This document shows, piece by piece, positions 43,207 through 53,382 of a stretch of DNA of 64,000 nt; within the stretch, counting starts at the first letter, position 1; every line of letters starts with the position of its first letter. Both the position numbers and the translations under genes were made by a program. This stretch comes from Dyella halodurans. GTDB lineage: Bacteria > Pseudomonadota > Gammaproteobacteria > Xanthomonadales > Rhodanobacteraceae. The stretch spans positions 558,001 through 622,000 of the forward strand of contig NZ_JAPDPF010000001.1 in assembly GCF_026283925.1 (NCBI RefSeq), given 5' to 3'. The notes below the pieces were generated by a model, which saw nothing but the letters and a program-made list of their open reading frames with translations, was not told where the DNA came from and ran no database searches.

Positions 43207-44004
43207 TCAGGGCGTGCGGTGCAGGATCAGTTCCAGTACGGCCTTGGTGCCGAAGAACGCCAGCAGCAGTACGCCCATGCCGGTCAGGGTGAGATTCACT
43301 GCGCTGCGGCCGCGCCAGCCATGCCGCCAGCGCCCGTAAAGCAGGGCGCCGAACACCAGCCACGCGATGATCGACAACACCGTCTTGTGGATCAGGTGCT
43401 GGCCGAACAGGTTTTCCACGAACAGGATGCCGCTGAGCAGGGTCAGCGTGAGCAGGACGAAACCCGCGCCAATCAAGCGGAACAGCAGGGTCTCGGTAAG
43501 CGTCAGCGGCGGCAGCGCGCGCAGCCAGGGGCCGAACTGGCGGTGGCGCAAGGCGCGCTCCTGGATCGCCAGCAGGATCGCCAGCGCTGCCGCGATCGAC
43601 AGCAGGCTGAAGGCGAGCAGAGCCACCGTGACATGCAGCTTGATCTGCCATTCCAGCGGCTGTGGCGAGGTGGCTGGCGCTACAAACGTATCCGCCGCCA
43701 ACAACAGGGCGGTGAGCGGAAACACGATCACGCCCAGCGCCGCCACCGGACGCGAGATATTGACCACCAGGGTGAGTGCCGAGACCACGCAAGCCGCCAG
43801 CGACAGCGCAGCGAAGAAATGCAGGTCCAGGGCGCCGCGGTGAATGCTCAGCAGAATGCCTGCGTGAATCACCACGGCGGTGCCGGCCAGGGCCAGGGCC
43901 GAGCGATTCAGCGGTTTGCCGCCGCCCAGCAACGGCCGCGCCAGGCCGGCGGCGGCGGTGAGATAGAGCACGACGGCAAGCAGGGCGAAGAGGGTGATGG
44001 CCAT
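43207..44004 (-). CDS. ypjD: YpjD-like CcsA family inner membrane protein
   Basis: The product has 265 residues with eight or so membrane helices. It starts [21 protein letters not shown] and has conserved histidines in [39 protein letters not shown] and [13 protein letters not shown]. This is the CcsA/HemX-like (YpjD) family found next to ffh in many gammaproteobacteria. It was linked by analogy to haem or cytochrome handling; the true function is not settled. It is divergent from ffh. Confidence 0.85.
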   Translation of the reverse strand: MAITLFALLAVVLYLTAAAGLARPLLGGGKPLNRSALALAGTAVVIHAGILLSIHRGALDLHFFAALSLAACVVSALTLVVNISRPVAALGVIVFPLTALLLAADTFVAPATSPQPLEWQIKLHVTVALLAFSLLSIAAALAILLAIQERALRHRQFGPWLRALPPLTLTETLLFRLIGAGFVLLTLTLLSGILFVENLFGQHLIHKTVLSIIAWLVFGALLYGRWRHGWRGRSAVNLTLTGMGVLLLAFFGTKAVLELILHRTP

Positions 44005-44132
44005 GACGCGGGAGTGTAGGGGGTAAGTCGGGCGCCTGTGGAGGAGGGGCGTCACCCTGTCAGAACCGGGTGGCCGGACCAGCGCGTCGTGGTCCGCTAT
44101 ACTCTGCGATCCTCCAAGGTCACCCGCTGCTT

Positions 44133-45515
44133 ATGTTCGAGTCGCTCAGCCAACGCCTATCCGCCACCGTCAACCGCCTGCGTGGCCGCGGTCGCCTGAC
44201 CGAAGAGAACATTCGCGAGTCCATGCGCGAAGTGCGTATTGCGCTGCTGGAAGCCGACGTGGCCTTGCCGGTGGTGCAGGCCCTGGTCGAGCGCGTCAAG
44301 GTGCGCGCAGTGGGCCAGGAAGTGCTCAAGAGCCTGTCGCCGGGCCAGGCGCTGGTGAAGGTGGTCAGCGACGAGCTGACCGCCCTGATGGGCACGGCCA
44401 ATGCCGAGCTCAACCTCGCCCAGCAGCCGCCTGCGGTGGTGCTGATGGCTGGCCTGCAAGGCGCCGGCAAGACCACCACGGTGGCCAAGCTCGCCCGCTT
44501 CCTCACCGAGCGCAAGAAGAAAAAGGTGATGGTGGTGAGCTGCGACGTGTACCGTCCGGCCGCCATCGAGCAGCTGCGCACGCTGGCCGAACAGGTCGGG
44601 GTGAAGTTCTTCCCGTCCGAAGCCGGCCAGAATCCGGTCGATATCGCGAAGAACGCGATTGCCGCCGCGCGTCGCGAAGTGGTCGACGTGTTGCTGGTCG
44701 ATACCGCCGGCCGCCTGCACGTGGACGAGGCCATGATGGCGGAGATCAAGGCGCTGCATGCCGCGATCACCCCGATCGAAACCCTGTTCGTGGTCGACTC
44801 CATGACCGGTCAGGACGCGGCCAATACCGCCAAGGCGTTTGCCGAAGCGTTGCCGCTCACCGGCGTGGTGCTGACCAAGACCGATGGTGATGCGCGCGGT
44901 GGCGCGGCGCTGTCCGTGCGTTATGTCACTGGCCGTCCGATCAAGTTTCTGGGCGCGGGCGAGAAGACCGATGCGCTGGAGCCGTTCCATCCGGATCGCG
45001 TGGCGCAGCGCATCCTCGGCATGGGCGACGTGCTGTCGCTGGTCGAGGAAGTCGAGCGCAAGGTCGATCAGGAAAAGGCGCAGAAGCTGGCCGAGAAGGT
45101 CATCAAGGGCAAGCGCTTCGATCTCAACGACATGCGCGACCAGCTCGAGCAGATGAACAGCATGGGCGGCCTGGCCGGCCTGATGGACAAGCTGCCGGGC
45201 GTGTCGGGCCTGCCCGATAGCGTGAAATCCAAGGTCAACGACGGTGAGATCAAGCGCATGATCGCGATCATCGGCTCGATGACCAAGAAAGAACGTCGTC
45301 ATCCGGACCTGCTGAATGGTTCCCGCCGTGCCCGTGTGGCGCGCGGTTCGGGCACCCAGCCGGCCGACGTCAACCGTCTGCTGAAGCAGTACATGCAGAT
45401 GGAGAAAATGATGTCCAAGCTCTCCAAGGGCGGCTCCAAGGGTCTGCTGCGGCAGATGAAGGGCGCCATGAAGGGCATGGGCGGCATGGGCGGTGGTTTC
45501 CCGCCGATGCGTTGA
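44133..45515 (+). CDS. ffh: Signal recognition particle protein Ffh
   Basis: The product has 460 residues. Order: N domain (MFESLSQRLSATVNRLRGRGRL), GTPase G domain with GLQGAGKTTTVAKLA, VDTAGRLHVDE and TKTDGDARGG, and a methionine-rich M domain (about 330-460) with the RNA-binding SGLPDSVK..MIAIIGSMTKKERRHPDLLNGSRR region. It targets membrane proteins co-translationally. It heads the ffh, rpsP, rimM, trmD, rplS block, though rpsP has its own upstream region. Confidence 0.97.
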   Translation: MFESLSQRLSATVNRLRGRGRLTEENIRESMREVRIALLEADVALPVVQALVERVKVRAVGQEVLKSLSPGQALVKVVSDELTALMGTANAELNLAQQPPAVVLMAGLQGAGKTTTVAKLARFLTERKKKKVMVVSCDVYRPAAIEQLRTLAEQVGVKFFPSEAGQNPVDIAKNAIAAARREVVDVLLVDTAGRLHVDEAMMAEIKALHAAITPIETLFVVDSMTGQDAANTAKAFAEALPLTGVVLTKTDGDARGGAALSVRYVTGRPIKFLGAGEKTDALEPFHPDRVAQRILGMGDVLSLVEEVERKVDQEKAQKLAEKVIKGKRFDLNDMRDQLEQMNSMGGLAGLMDKLPGVSGLPDSVKSKVNDGEIKRMIAIIGSMTKKERRHPDLLNGSRRARVARGSGTQPADVNRLLKQYMQMEKMMSKLSKGGSKGLLRQMKGAMKGMGGMGGGFPPMR

Positions 45516-45520
45516 AATCC

Positions 45521-45630
45521 AGGGGTGAGGGACGAGGGGTGAGGGGCGATGGCCTCATGCGTCGCGGCCGCCCATCACGGGCCCCGGTAGCCGGTTTTTG
45601 CGCCCTCGCCACTCATCCCTAGCCCCCGCT
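45521..45630. repeat. GAGGGGTGAG/CTCGCCACTCA inverted repeat, copy 2
   Basis: AGGGGTGAGGGACGAGGGG on the left is opposed by CGCCCTCGCCACTCATCCCT on the right, about 60 bp apart. The right arm shares 16 identical bases (GCGCCCTCGCCACTCA) with the repeat at 60596-60714. A weaker relative is at 31254-31352. Confidence 0.65.
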
Positions 45631-45737
45631 TTTACCCCAACCCCTTCCTTTTTCCCCAAAATTCATTAAAATGCCGCGTTTACCGCGCACGGCTAAGTGC
45701 GTGCTGCCGGCATCCGGCAACTCTGGAGCTTTTACTT

Positions 45738-45992
45738 ATGGTCAAGATTCGTCTTTCGCGCGGCGGCGCCAAGGGCCGTCCGTTCTACCACATCGTTGTC
45801 ACCGATCAGCGCAGCAAGCGCGACGGCCGCAGCATTGAGAACGTTGGTTTCTACAACCCGGTTGCCTCGGGCAAGGACAAGCGCCTTGAACTGAACGTCG
45901 TGCGCGTGCAGGAGTGGGTTGCCAAGGGTGCGCAGCTGACCGACAAGGTCGCGGCCCTGGTGAAGGAAGCCGGCAAGCAGCAGGCTGCCTGA
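45738..45992 (+). CDS. rpsP: 30S ribosomal protein S16
   Basis: The product has 84 residues: [31 protein letters not shown] and [10 protein letters not shown] are the S16 signature. First gene of rpsP-rimM-trmD-rplS. TAAAAT at 45669-45674 in the AT-rich stretch upstream is a candidate -10. GGAG lies about 10 nt before the start codon. Confidence 0.97.
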   Translation: MVKIRLSRGGAKGRPFYHIVVTDQRSKRDGRSIENVGFYNPVASGKDKRLELNVVRVQEWVAKGAQLTDKVAALVKEAGKQQAA

Positions 45993-45994
45993 GC

Positions 45995-46510
45995 ATGACG
46001 GCAGCCGGTCGGCGCGTCCTGGTAGGACGCATCGTCGGGCTGTACGGCGTGCAGGGCTGGGTCAAGCTCGAATCCTGGACCGAGCCCCGCACGCGGATCT
46101 TCACCTACCAGCCCTGGCAGCTCTCATCGGCGCCGGGTGTGGAGACGGAGATCACGGGAGTGAAGGGACGTCCGCAGGGCAAGGGGCTGATTGCCCAACT
46201 GCCTGGCGTGGATGGCCGCGAAGCCGCGGCAGCATTGGTGGGACAGGACATTTATGTCGCCCGCGAGTTGCTGCCTCCTCCCGGCAAGGATGAGTATTAC
46301 TGGGTCGATCTCGAAGGTCTTGAGGTCGTCACCACGGAAGGCGTCATGCTGGGGCGGGTCAGTCATGTCTTCGCGACCGGCGCCAATGATGTCGTGGTGG
46401 TTAAGGACGGCGCGCGCGAGCGGCTGATTCCTTTCGTCCAGGGTTCTTATGTGCGTTCAGTGGACTTGTCCGGTGGGCGCATGGTGGTGGACTGGGATCC
46501 TGAATTCTGA
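45995..46510 (+). CDS. rimM: Ribosome maturation factor RimM
   Basis: The product has 171 residues. [26 protein letters not shown] is the N-terminal beta-barrel signature, and [37 protein letters not shown] is the PRC-barrel domain. It assists S19 and 16S rRNA head maturation. The start is 2 bp after the rpsP stop. Confidence 0.95.
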   Translation: MTAAGRRVLVGRIVGLYGVQGWVKLESWTEPRTRIFTYQPWQLSSAPGVETEITGVKGRPQGKGLIAQLPGVDGREAAAALVGQDIYVARELLPPPGKDEYYWVDLEGLEVVTTEGVMLGRVSHVFATGANDVVVVKDGARERLIPFVQGSYVRSVDLSGGRMVVDWDPEF

Positions 46511-46543
46511 GCGCGCCTGGCGCGGCCTAAAGGGTTGAGGATC

Positions 46544-47317
46544 ATGCGCATCGATGTCGTCACGTTGTTTCCCGACTTCATGCGTCAGTGTGCTGCCGTT
46601 GGTGTCGTGGGGCGAGCGCAACAGCGCGAGCTGCTGCAGGTGGAAACCTGGAACCCGCGCGACTACGCCACCGACAATTACCGTACCGTGGACGGCCGCA
46701 CCTGCGGCGGCGGGCCCGGCATGGTGATGCTGATCCAGCCTTTGCGCGCGGCCCTCAAGGCCATGCGTGAAGTCGCACCGGAGCCGGTGCACGTGATTTA
46801 TCTCAGTCCGCAGGGAGCGCGGCTGACGCAGGGTAGGGTGGAAGCGCTGGCGAAACTGCCGCGCATCGCCTTGCTCTGTGGGCGTTACGAAGGTGTGGAC
46901 GAGCGTTTGCTTGCGCACGAGGTCGACGAGGAGCTCTCCATCGGCGATTATGTGCTGTCAGGTGGCGAGCTTGGCGCGGCAGTGATCATCGATGCCGTGG
47001 GCCGCTTGCAGGAAGGCGCGTTGAACGACGCGCAGTCGGCGCAGCAGGATTCGTTTTCGGATGGCCTGCTGGATTGTCCGCACTATGCAAAACCGGTGCA
47101 CGATGCACTGGGCGACGTACCGGAGGTGTTGCTTTCCGGTGACCACGCGGCGATTCGCCGTTGGCGCCTGAAGCAGTCGCTGGGACGGACCTGGTTGCGA
47201 CGTCCCGATCTTTTGGCGCAGCGCGCGCTGGATGCTGAATCCCGAGCGCTGTTGGACGAATTCCGCCGCGAGCATGCACGATCGCAAGCGCGGCACAACG
47301 ATACGGTCACCCAGTGA
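46544..47317 (+). CDS. trmD: tRNA (guanine-37-N1)-methyltransferase
   Basis: The product has 257 residues. It has the SPOUT knot fold with [15 protein letters not shown] at the start, [31 protein letters not shown] and the [17 protein letters not shown]-binding knot. It methylates G37 to prevent +1 frameshifts. GAGG lies just before the ATG 46544; a TTG at 46535 is in frame but less likely. Confidence 0.96.
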   Translation: MRIDVVTLFPDFMRQCAAVGVVGRAQQRELLQVETWNPRDYATDNYRTVDGRTCGGGPGMVMLIQPLRAALKAMREVAPEPVHVIYLSPQGARLTQGRVEALAKLPRIALLCGRYEGVDERLLAHEVDEELSIGDYVLSGGELGAAVIIDAVGRLQEGALNDAQSAQQDSFSDGLLDCPHYAKPVHDALGDVPEVLLSGDHAAIRRWRLKQSLGRTWLRRPDLLAQRALDAESRALLDEFRREHARSQARHNDTVTQ

Positions 47318-47346
47318 CCGCAGTTTGATATGAGACAGGTGTTGCC

Positions 47347-47739
47347 ATGAACAAGATCATTGAACAGTTCGAAGCCGAGCAGATCACCCGCCAGCTGCCG
47401 GAATTCGGCCCTGGCGACACCGTGGTGGTCAACGTGAAAGTGAAGGAAGGCAATCGCGAGCGCGTCCAGGCGTTCGAGGGTGTCGTCATCGCCAAGCGCA
47501 GCCGCGGCCTGCATTCCGCCTTCACCGTGCGCAAGATCTCGCACGGCACCGGCGTGGAGCGCGTGTTCCAGGCGCACAGCCCGGCCATCGACTCGCTCGA
47601 AGTCAAGCGCAAGGGCAAGGTGCGTGGCGCCAAGCTGTACTACCTGCGCGGCCTGGAAGGCAAGGCGGCCCGCATCAAGGAAGACATCGCCGCCGTCTCC
47701 GCTGCCAAGGCTGCGAAGAAGGCTGCTGCTGCCGAGTAA
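47347..47739 (+). CDS. rplS: 50S ribosomal protein L19
   Basis: The product has 130 residues. [39 protein letters not shown] and [44 protein letters not shown] is the full L19 pattern. The C-terminal tail is Ala/Lys-rich. Last gene of the operon, followed by a strong terminator. Confidence 0.97.
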   Translation: MNKIIEQFEAEQITRQLPEFGPGDTVVVNVKVKEGNRERVQAFEGVVIAKRSRGLHSAFTVRKISHGTGVERVFQAHSPAIDSLEVKRKGKVRGAKLYYLRGLEGKAARIKEDIAAVSAAKAAKKAAAAE

Positions 47740-47765
47740 GCTCGGTACGCGTCATCCGCTACAAC

Positions 47766-47797
47766 AAAAACCCCGCGGAGCGATCCGCGGGGTTTTT
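47766..47797 (+). terminator. Rho-independent terminator after rplS
   Basis: The stem CCCCGCGG / CCGCGGGG with A5 on the left and T5 on the right makes a perfect 13-bp hairpin with loop AGCGAT. It also works for transcripts arriving from the minus strand. Confidence 0.92.
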
Positions 47798-47868
47798 GCG
47801 TTGGGCTTGTGCTGGCGAGTCTGGCATGGGCGGTGCGCCGAGACGCACCCGGGGTGATTGCACCCCGG

Positions 47869-49920
47869 TCAGTTACCGATGCTGAGCCGCTGGGGTTCCT
47901 GCAGGAAGTTGCCCTGCACGAAGTCCACGCCGCAGGCAAACAGCAGCGAGGTGCTGGCGGCGTCTTCCACCCATTCGGCAATGGTCTGCTTCTTCAGTTC
48001 GCGTGCCTGGCGGCAGATCTCGGCGACCTTCTTCTGGCTCTCCTGCTGCTGCGGCAGGTCCGCCATATAGCTGCGGTCGATCTTCAGGTAGTCCGCGTCG
48101 ATATGGTTGAGCAGCTGGAACGAGTTGAGGCCCGAGCCGAACTGCTCCAGCGCGAACTGGCCGCCCAGCTTTTTCCAGGCCGTGATGAATTCCTGCGCCG
48201 GGCGCAGCGAGGTCACCACCTTGCTCTCGGTGGTTTCCAGCACCAGCTGTCCGTGCTTCAGCGCCGCCTTGTTCAAGCGATCGCCCAGCCAGGGCAGCAA
48301 CTCGGCATCCTGCAATGAGCCCGAGGTCAGCTTGACGAAGAACGTGGTCGGCGTGCCCATGCGCTCGCGCGCCTTGAGTGCCTCGATCGCCTCGTTCAGT
48401 ACCCAGCGGTCAATCGCGGGAGTGAGGTTGTGCTTCTCGGCGATCGGCATGAAGAAGCCCGGCAGCACTTCGCCCTGCGGGCCATTGAGGCGCAGCAGGA
48501 TTTCCGAGAATTCGCCTTCGGCGTCCTGCAGGCTGATCGTCTGCTGGTGATAGAGCACGAAATCATTCTGCGTGAGCGCCTGCTGCAGCACGCCCAGCCA
48601 GTAGCGCTCGCGTTCCTCGTCGGCCTTCTCGCGCGCGGCAGGATCATGCAGGTCGCTACGGTTGCCACCCTGGCTCTGCGCATTGCGCAGGGCCTGGCTG
48701 GCCTGGTTGAGCAGCAGCTCGGTATTCGCGTTCTTCTCGCCCAGCAGGCTGCCGCCGATGCTGGCGGTGATCGTGATGGAGCGGGTGCCGAGATCGAAGA
48801 TGCCGCCGGCGATGCTCTGCTGCAGGCTGGCGATCCAGCTCTTGATGCCTTCGTCGTTGCGGGTGTGTAGCAGCACGCCGACCGTGTGTTCGGCCAGCAG
48901 GCCGGCCGTATCGTGCGCGCCGAGCTGTGCTTCCACGCGCGCGGCGAACGCGGCGAGCAGCTCGTCGGCCTTGGCCAGGCCCACGCCGGCCACAATGGTC
49001 TGCCAGTTGTCCGGCTCGATCAGCAGCAGTGACTGGCCCTTGGTGCCCTCCGTGGCCGCGGCCACCGCCTGGTCGATGGCTTCGAGCGTGCGCGCGCGAT
49101 TGAACAGGCCGGTGACCTGGTCGCGCTGCAGCTGCTCGATCACGCTGGCGTCGACCTGCTGGCGTCGGAACACCACCTGCAGGCAGGGTTCGCCCTCGAA
49201 CGTGGCATGGGCAAATTCCACGCTGGCCTTGAAGCTGGTGGCGTCGGCCCGGCGCGCCTGCAGCTCGAGCGGGCCGTTGTGCTTCTCGCCGCGTGACAGG
49301 CCTTTCAGGGTTGCCTTGAACTCTTCGGTGTCGCTCGGACCGATCATGTCCAGCACGGGCAGGCCGAGCAGGTCGTCAAAATCGGTGTAGCCGAATGTAT
49401 CGAGATAGGCTTGGTTGGCGCGCACGTGCATGCCTTCGTGCACGTAGGCGATGGGATCGTTGGACGAGTCGAGCAAGGCATCGCAGCGACGCTCGGACTC
49501 GCGCAGGGCGGTCTCCAGGCGGCGCAGCTGGCGACGCGTATTGAGGGCGTCGAACTCGCGCTGGATCACTGCCATCAGCTGCTTGGGCTGCGGCCGCAGC
49601 GCCACGCTGCGGGCGCCATTGACGAACAGGTCGGTGACCACGGCATTGTCGACCTGGGCGACCAGGGCGATCAGCGAGAGATCGCGCCCATGGGCGTCCA
49701 GCAGGCGGGTGAGGTCACGCAGTTCGACGGTGCCCACGGAGGGGTCGAACAGCACGATGTCCGGACCCAGCTCGTCGAGGGCGGCCGTTACTTGATCGGT
49801 GCTGGTGGCGCGCGCCGGGCGCACGGCAATGCCGCTGTTGCGCAGCAGGCTGATGATCTGTTCCGCGTCTTCGACCGACTTTTCGATGAAAAGGATCTTG
49901 ATGACCTGGTCTGTTTTCAT
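47869..49920 (-). CDS. fimX: FimX-like REC-PAS-GGDEF-EAL protein (degenerate)
   Basis: The product has about 683 residues. Order: receiver-like domain (about 1-125), PAS domain (about 140-255), GGDEF-type domain (about 265-425) and EAL-type domain (about 440-670). The GGDEF signature is lost (AEHTV near residue 345), and EAL reads EIL (473-475) with EQFGSG instead of DDFGTG, so neither cyclase nor phosphodiesterase activity is expected. This matches FimX, which binds c-di-GMP and works with PilZ and PilB in type IV pilus assembly. Start at ATG 49920; GTG 49926 is possible. Confidence 0.78.
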   Translation of the reverse strand: MKTDQVIKILFIEKSVEDAEQIISLLRNSGIAVRPARATSTDQVTAALDELGPDIVLFDPSVGTVELRDLTRLLDAHGRDLSLIALVAQVDNAVVTDLFVNGARSVALRPQPKQLMAVIQREFDALNTRRQLRRLETALRESERRCDALLDSSNDPIAYVHEGMHVRANQAYLDTFGYTDFDDLLGLPVLDMIGPSDTEEFKATLKGLSRGEKHNGPLELQARRADATSFKASVEFAHATFEGEPCLQVVFRRQQVDASVIEQLQRDQVTGLFNRARTLEAIDQAVAAATEGTKGQSLLLIEPDNWQTIVAGVGLAKADELLAAFAARVEAQLGAHDTAGLLAEHTVGVLLHTRNDEGIKSWIASLQQSIAGGIFDLGTRSITITASIGGSLLGEKNANTELLLNQASQALRNAQSQGGNRSDLHDPAAREKADEERERYWLGVLQQALTQNDFVLYHQQTISLQDAEGEFSEILLRLNGPQGEVLPGFFMPIAEKHNLTPAIDRWVLNEAIEALKARERMGTPTTFFVKLTSGSLQDAELLPWLGDRLNKAALKHGQLVLETTESKVVTSLRPAQEFITAWKKLGGQFALEQFGSGLNSFQLLNHIDADYLKIDRSYMADLPQQQESQKKVAEICRQARELKKQTIAEWVEDAASTSLLFACGVDFVQGNFLQEPQRLSIGN

Positions 49921-50113
49921 GGGCACGTCGAGCTATCCATTGTTCGCCGCAGAGGGTCAAACCTGCCATGACAGCAGGGCGCGGGCCATGCGTGGTTGTA
50001 GCGGATTCCGTCAGTCACTACCAGCGGAAATATTCCGGAAGTGACACGGCCCACAGCTGTGAGCTGGTTCAAAGTCCTTGCAGGGCGCGCGCACGGGCGC
50101 CGGAGTGGCGTGA

Positions 50114-51124
50114 CTAAAGCGGCGTTTTGGACGCTTCGCCGGCTACTTCACGCACCAGCTTGGGCACCAGGTAGCCGGGCAGGCGCTGGCGCAGCTCTTC
50201 GACCAGGGCGAGTGCACGGCTGTCATCGACTTCGAAGTGGGCCGCCCCCCGCACCCGGTCGAGCTGGTGCAGGTAGTAGGGCAGCACGCCGGCGGCGAAC
50301 ATGCGTTCGGACAACGCTGCGAGTGCATCGGCGTTGTCATTGACGCCACGCAGCAGCACCGCCTGGTTGAGCAGGGTGGCGCCGGCCTCGCGCAGCCGCG
50401 CGCAGGCTTCGTCCACACTGGCGTCGAATTCGTTGGCGTGATTGGCATGCAGCACCACCACCTTCTGCAGTGGCAGTTGCGCCATCCAGTCCATCAGCGC
50501 CCGGTCGACGCGCTCAGGCAGCACCACCGGCAAGCGGGTATGGATGCGCAGGCGCACGACGTGCGGGATCTCCTGCAGGCCCTGAGTGAGCTCTTCCAGC
50601 TTGGCTGTGGCGAGTGAGAGCGGGTCGCCGCCGGACAGGATCAGCTCGGTGATCGTCGGGTCCTGTCGGACATGGTCCAGGGCCTTGCGCCACTGCCCCG
50701 CGGCGGCGATCTCGTCGCCATAGGGAAAGTGTCGGCGAAAACAGTAGCGGCAATTGATGGCGCAGCTGCCGCTGGCGACCAGCAAAGCACGGCCGCTGTA
50801 TTTGTGCAGGACCCCTTGCCCTGCCTTCGCGGGCAGGTCACCCACAGCATCCGTCGTGAAACCTTCGACCTGGTCGTGCTCGGCCGCCCGCGGCAAGACC
50901 TGCAGCAGGAGGGGGTCGGCAGGGTCGCCCTGGCGCATCCGCGCCACGAAGCCGCGTGGGACGCGCAGCGCGAAGCCCGCATCGTCGACTGGCAGCAGGT
51001 CGGCGCGGTGGCCGAGGCCCGCGGCCTGCAGGAGTTCGGCAGCGTTGGTAATGGCATCTCGCCACAGCTCGCGCCAGTCGGCGGCGGCTGGCGATAGGCG
51101 GGCAGTAGGGCTTGCGGTTATCAT
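50114..51124 (-). CDS. epmB: EF-P beta-lysylation protein EpmB (lysine 2,3-aminomutase family)
   Basis: The product has 336 residues. The radical-SAM cysteines are Cys121, Cys125 and Cys128 (CAINCRYCFRR), and RRHFPYGDE and LSGGDPLS follow. It converts lysine to (R)-beta-lysine for attachment to EF-P. It is divergent from efp, which carries the target lysine. The other modification gene, epmA, is not in the window. Confidence 0.93.
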   Translation of the reverse strand: MITASPTARLSPAAADWRELWRDAITNAAELLQAAGLGHRADLLPVDDAGFALRVPRGFVARMRQGDPADPLLLQVLPRAAEHDQVEGFTTDAVGDLPAKAGQGVLHKYSGRALLVASGSCAINCRYCFRRHFPYGDEIAAAGQWRKALDHVRQDPTITELILSGGDPLSLATAKLEELTQGLQEIPHVVRLRIHTRLPVVLPERVDRALMDWMAQLPLQKVVVLHANHANEFDASVDEACARLREAGATLLNQAVLLRGVNDNADALAALSERMFAAGVLPYYLHQLDRVRGAAHFEVDDSRALALVEELRQRLPGYLVPKLVREVAGEASKTPL

Positions 51125-51214
51125 GGTGGGCCTTGGGACGGGCCTTTGGGCCCGCGACAGACCCTAATTCTAGCCGCCCCGCGTGGCGGTTTTACCTTTT
51201 GGAGTAGATAGCGC

Positions 51215-51784
51215 ATGGCGACCGCCGGTCTGAATGACGTCAAGAAGGGTATGAAGATCCTTCACAACAACGACCCGTGGGTCATCACCGAGGCCGAGTT
51301 CATCAAGCCCGGCAAGGGCCAGGCCTTCACCCGCATCTTCATCCGCAACCTGAAGAACGGACGCACCACCGAGCAGACCATGAAGTCCAGCGACAGCTTC
51401 GAAGTCGCCGACGTCGTGGACACTGACATGCAGTACCTGTACTCCGATGGCGAGTTCTGGCACTTCATGCACCAGGAAAGCTTCGAGCAGCACCAGGCCG
51501 GCAAGGCCGGCATGGGCGATGCCTCCAAGTGGCTCAAGGGCGAGGAAGAGTGTGTGGTCACGCTGTTCAACGGCGAGGTCATCGCGGTCCAGCCGCCGAA
51601 CTTCGTCGAGCTGAAGATCACCGAGACCGATCCAGGCGTGCGTGGCGATACCTCCGGTGGCGGTGGCAAGCCGGCCACGCTGGAAACCGGCGCCGTGGTG
51701 CGCGTGCCCCTGTTTGTCGGCCAGGATGAAACGATCAAGGTCGACACCCGCACGGGTGAATACGTCAGCCGCGTCGGCAAGTGA
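51215..51784 (+). CDS. efp: Elongation factor P
   Basis: The product has 189 residues and three beta-barrel domains. The modification site is Lys34 in [13 protein letters not shown], exactly at the E. coli number, and the conserved YVSRVGK ends the protein. It relieves stalling at polyproline. TTTTGGAG is the ribosome-binding site. The divergent epmB next to it supports beta-lysylation rather than rhamnosylation. Confidence 0.97.
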   Translation: MATAGLNDVKKGMKILHNNDPWVITEAEFIKPGKGQAFTRIFIRNLKNGRTTEQTMKSSDSFEVADVVDTDMQYLYSDGEFWHFMHQESFEQHQAGKAGMGDASKWLKGEEECVVTLFNGEVIAVQPPNFVELKITETDPGVRGDTSGGGGKPATLETGAVVRVPLFVGQDETIKVDTRTGEYVSRVGK

Positions 51785-52032
51785 CGAACCGGCGCGCGGG
51801 CTTCGCCCGCGCCCTGGCCGGTTCGTCATCCCTGCAAGGGCAGCGGTCCAGCGAAAGATGCCGTGCGAAGCACACGAACTTGCTCACGTGGCGTTACCGC
51901 AACAATCACTGGGTCCCAGCCTGCGCTGGAACGGCGATGCCTGAAGCGTCATGAATTCAGGCAACCATGGGGCGGCCACCGCGAGGTGATCCGCCCCATG
52001 TCGTATCCACCATTGAAAAAGCGAGCCTAAGG

Positions 52033-53373
52033 ATGAGCCATACCACCCCGCAGACCATCGACCTGCTGATCGAGGCGCGCTGGGTCGTGCCCGTGGAGCC
52101 GCATGGCGTCGTGCTGGAACAGCACGCCGTGGCGGTGGACCAGGGCGTGATCGTTGCATTGCTGCCCATCGCCGACGCGCGAGCTGCCTATGCGCCGCGC
52201 GAACGCGTGGAGCTAGGCGAACACGTGCTGATCCCTGGCCTGGTCAACACCCACACGCACAACCCGATGACCTTGCTGCGTGGCCTGGCCGACGACCTAC
52301 CCTTGATGGTGTGGCTGCAAAAACATATCTGGCCGGTGGAAGGGCAGGTGATCGGGCCGGAGTTCGTGCGCGATGGCGTGGAACTGGCCGTGGCCGAGAT
52401 GATTCGCGGCGGCACTACCTGCGCCAACGAGAATTACTTTTTCCCCGATGTCATCGGCGCCACCTACCGGCGCATGGGCTTCCGCGCCGTGGTCGGCCTG
52501 CCGGTGATCGAATTCCCGACGGCCTGGGCAAAGTCGCAGGACGAATACTTCGAGCGCGCCATCGAGGTGCACGACAGCTTTCGCGGCGATCCACTGGTCG
52601 GCACGGCCTTTGCGCCGCATGCGCCGTACACCGTGTCGGACGAGAGCTTCGAGCGCATCCGCGTGCTGTCCGACCAGCTCGATATCCAGGTGCATCTGCA
52701 TACGCATGAAACCGCGCATGAGGTGGATGAAGAGAAGGGCAAGAGCGGCCTGCGTCCGTTCCAGCGGCTGCAGAAGCTGGGCCTGGTCAACGATCGCCTG
52801 ATCGCGGTGCACATGACCCAGCTCACCGAAGGCGAAATCGCCGCTTGCGCGGAGGCGGGCGTCTCCGTCGTGCATTGCCCGGAATCCAATCTCAAGCTGG
52901 CGTCGGGCTTCTGCCCCGCCGAGAAGCTGCGCCGGGCCGGCGTGAATGTGGCGCTGGGTACTGACGGCTGCGCTTCCAACAACGACCTGGACATGTTCGG
53001 CGAAATGCGTACGGCAGCCTTGCTGGCGAAGGCAGTGGCGGGCGACGCGGCGGCCTTTGATGCGGCGTATGCGCTGCGCGCGGCGACGCTCAACGGTGCG
53101 CGCGCCATGGGCCTGGAAGACCGGATCGGTTCGATCGAAGTGGGCAAGCAGGCCGATCTTGCCGCCGTGCGCCTGTCCGATCTGGAAACCCAGCCGCTGT
53201 TCCATATCGCCTCGCAGCTGGCCTATGCCGCGGGACGCCATCAGGTGAGCGACGTGTGGATCCATGGCGTGCGCAAACTCGCCGCGCGAACCCTGGTGGA
53301 TATCGACACCGACGCCATACTCGCCAAGACGCATGCCTGGCGCGAGCGCATTGCGGCCATCGACGCGGGTTGA
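52033..53373 (+). CDS. Amidohydrolase, TRZ/ATZ (5-methylthioadenosine/SAH deaminase) family
   Basis: The product has 446 residues. Metal motifs: NTHTHNPMTLLRG (HxH, about 70), HLHTHETAHEVDE, HMTQLTEGE and GTDGCASNNDLDMFGEMR. The last sequence is typical of the S-adenosylhomocysteine / methylthioadenosine deaminase (MtaD) group. It probably deaminates an adenosine-like compound; the substrate needs a test. AAGG lies 3-6 nt before ATG 52033. YciI, ubiG, gph and the synthase-like gene follow in the same direction. Confidence 0.85.
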   Translation: MSHTTPQTIDLLIEARWVVPVEPHGVVLEQHAVAVDQGVIVALLPIADARAAYAPRERVELGEHVLIPGLVNTHTHNPMTLLRGLADDLPLMVWLQKHIWPVEGQVIGPEFVRDGVELAVAEMIRGGTTCANENYFFPDVIGATYRRMGFRAVVGLPVIEFPTAWAKSQDEYFERAIEVHDSFRGDPLVGTAFAPHAPYTVSDESFERIRVLSDQLDIQVHLHTHETAHEVDEEKGKSGLRPFQRLQKLGLVNDRLIAVHMTQLTEGEIAACAEAGVSVVHCPESNLKLASGFCPAEKLRRAGVNVALGTDGCASNNDLDMFGEMRTAALLAKAVAGDAAAFDAAYALRAATLNGARAMGLEDRIGSIEVGKQADLAAVRLSDLETQPLFHIASQLAYAAGRHQVSDVWIHGVRKLAARTLVDIDTDAILAKTHAWRERIAAIDAG

Positions 53374-53382
53374 AAGGAAAGC

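Noticed and set aside
51785-52032. GC-rich hairpin after efp as a terminator
   Set aside because: A GGCGCGCGGGC/GCCCGCGCC stem exists at 51790-51812 but is not followed by a T run; the evidence is too weak to list it.
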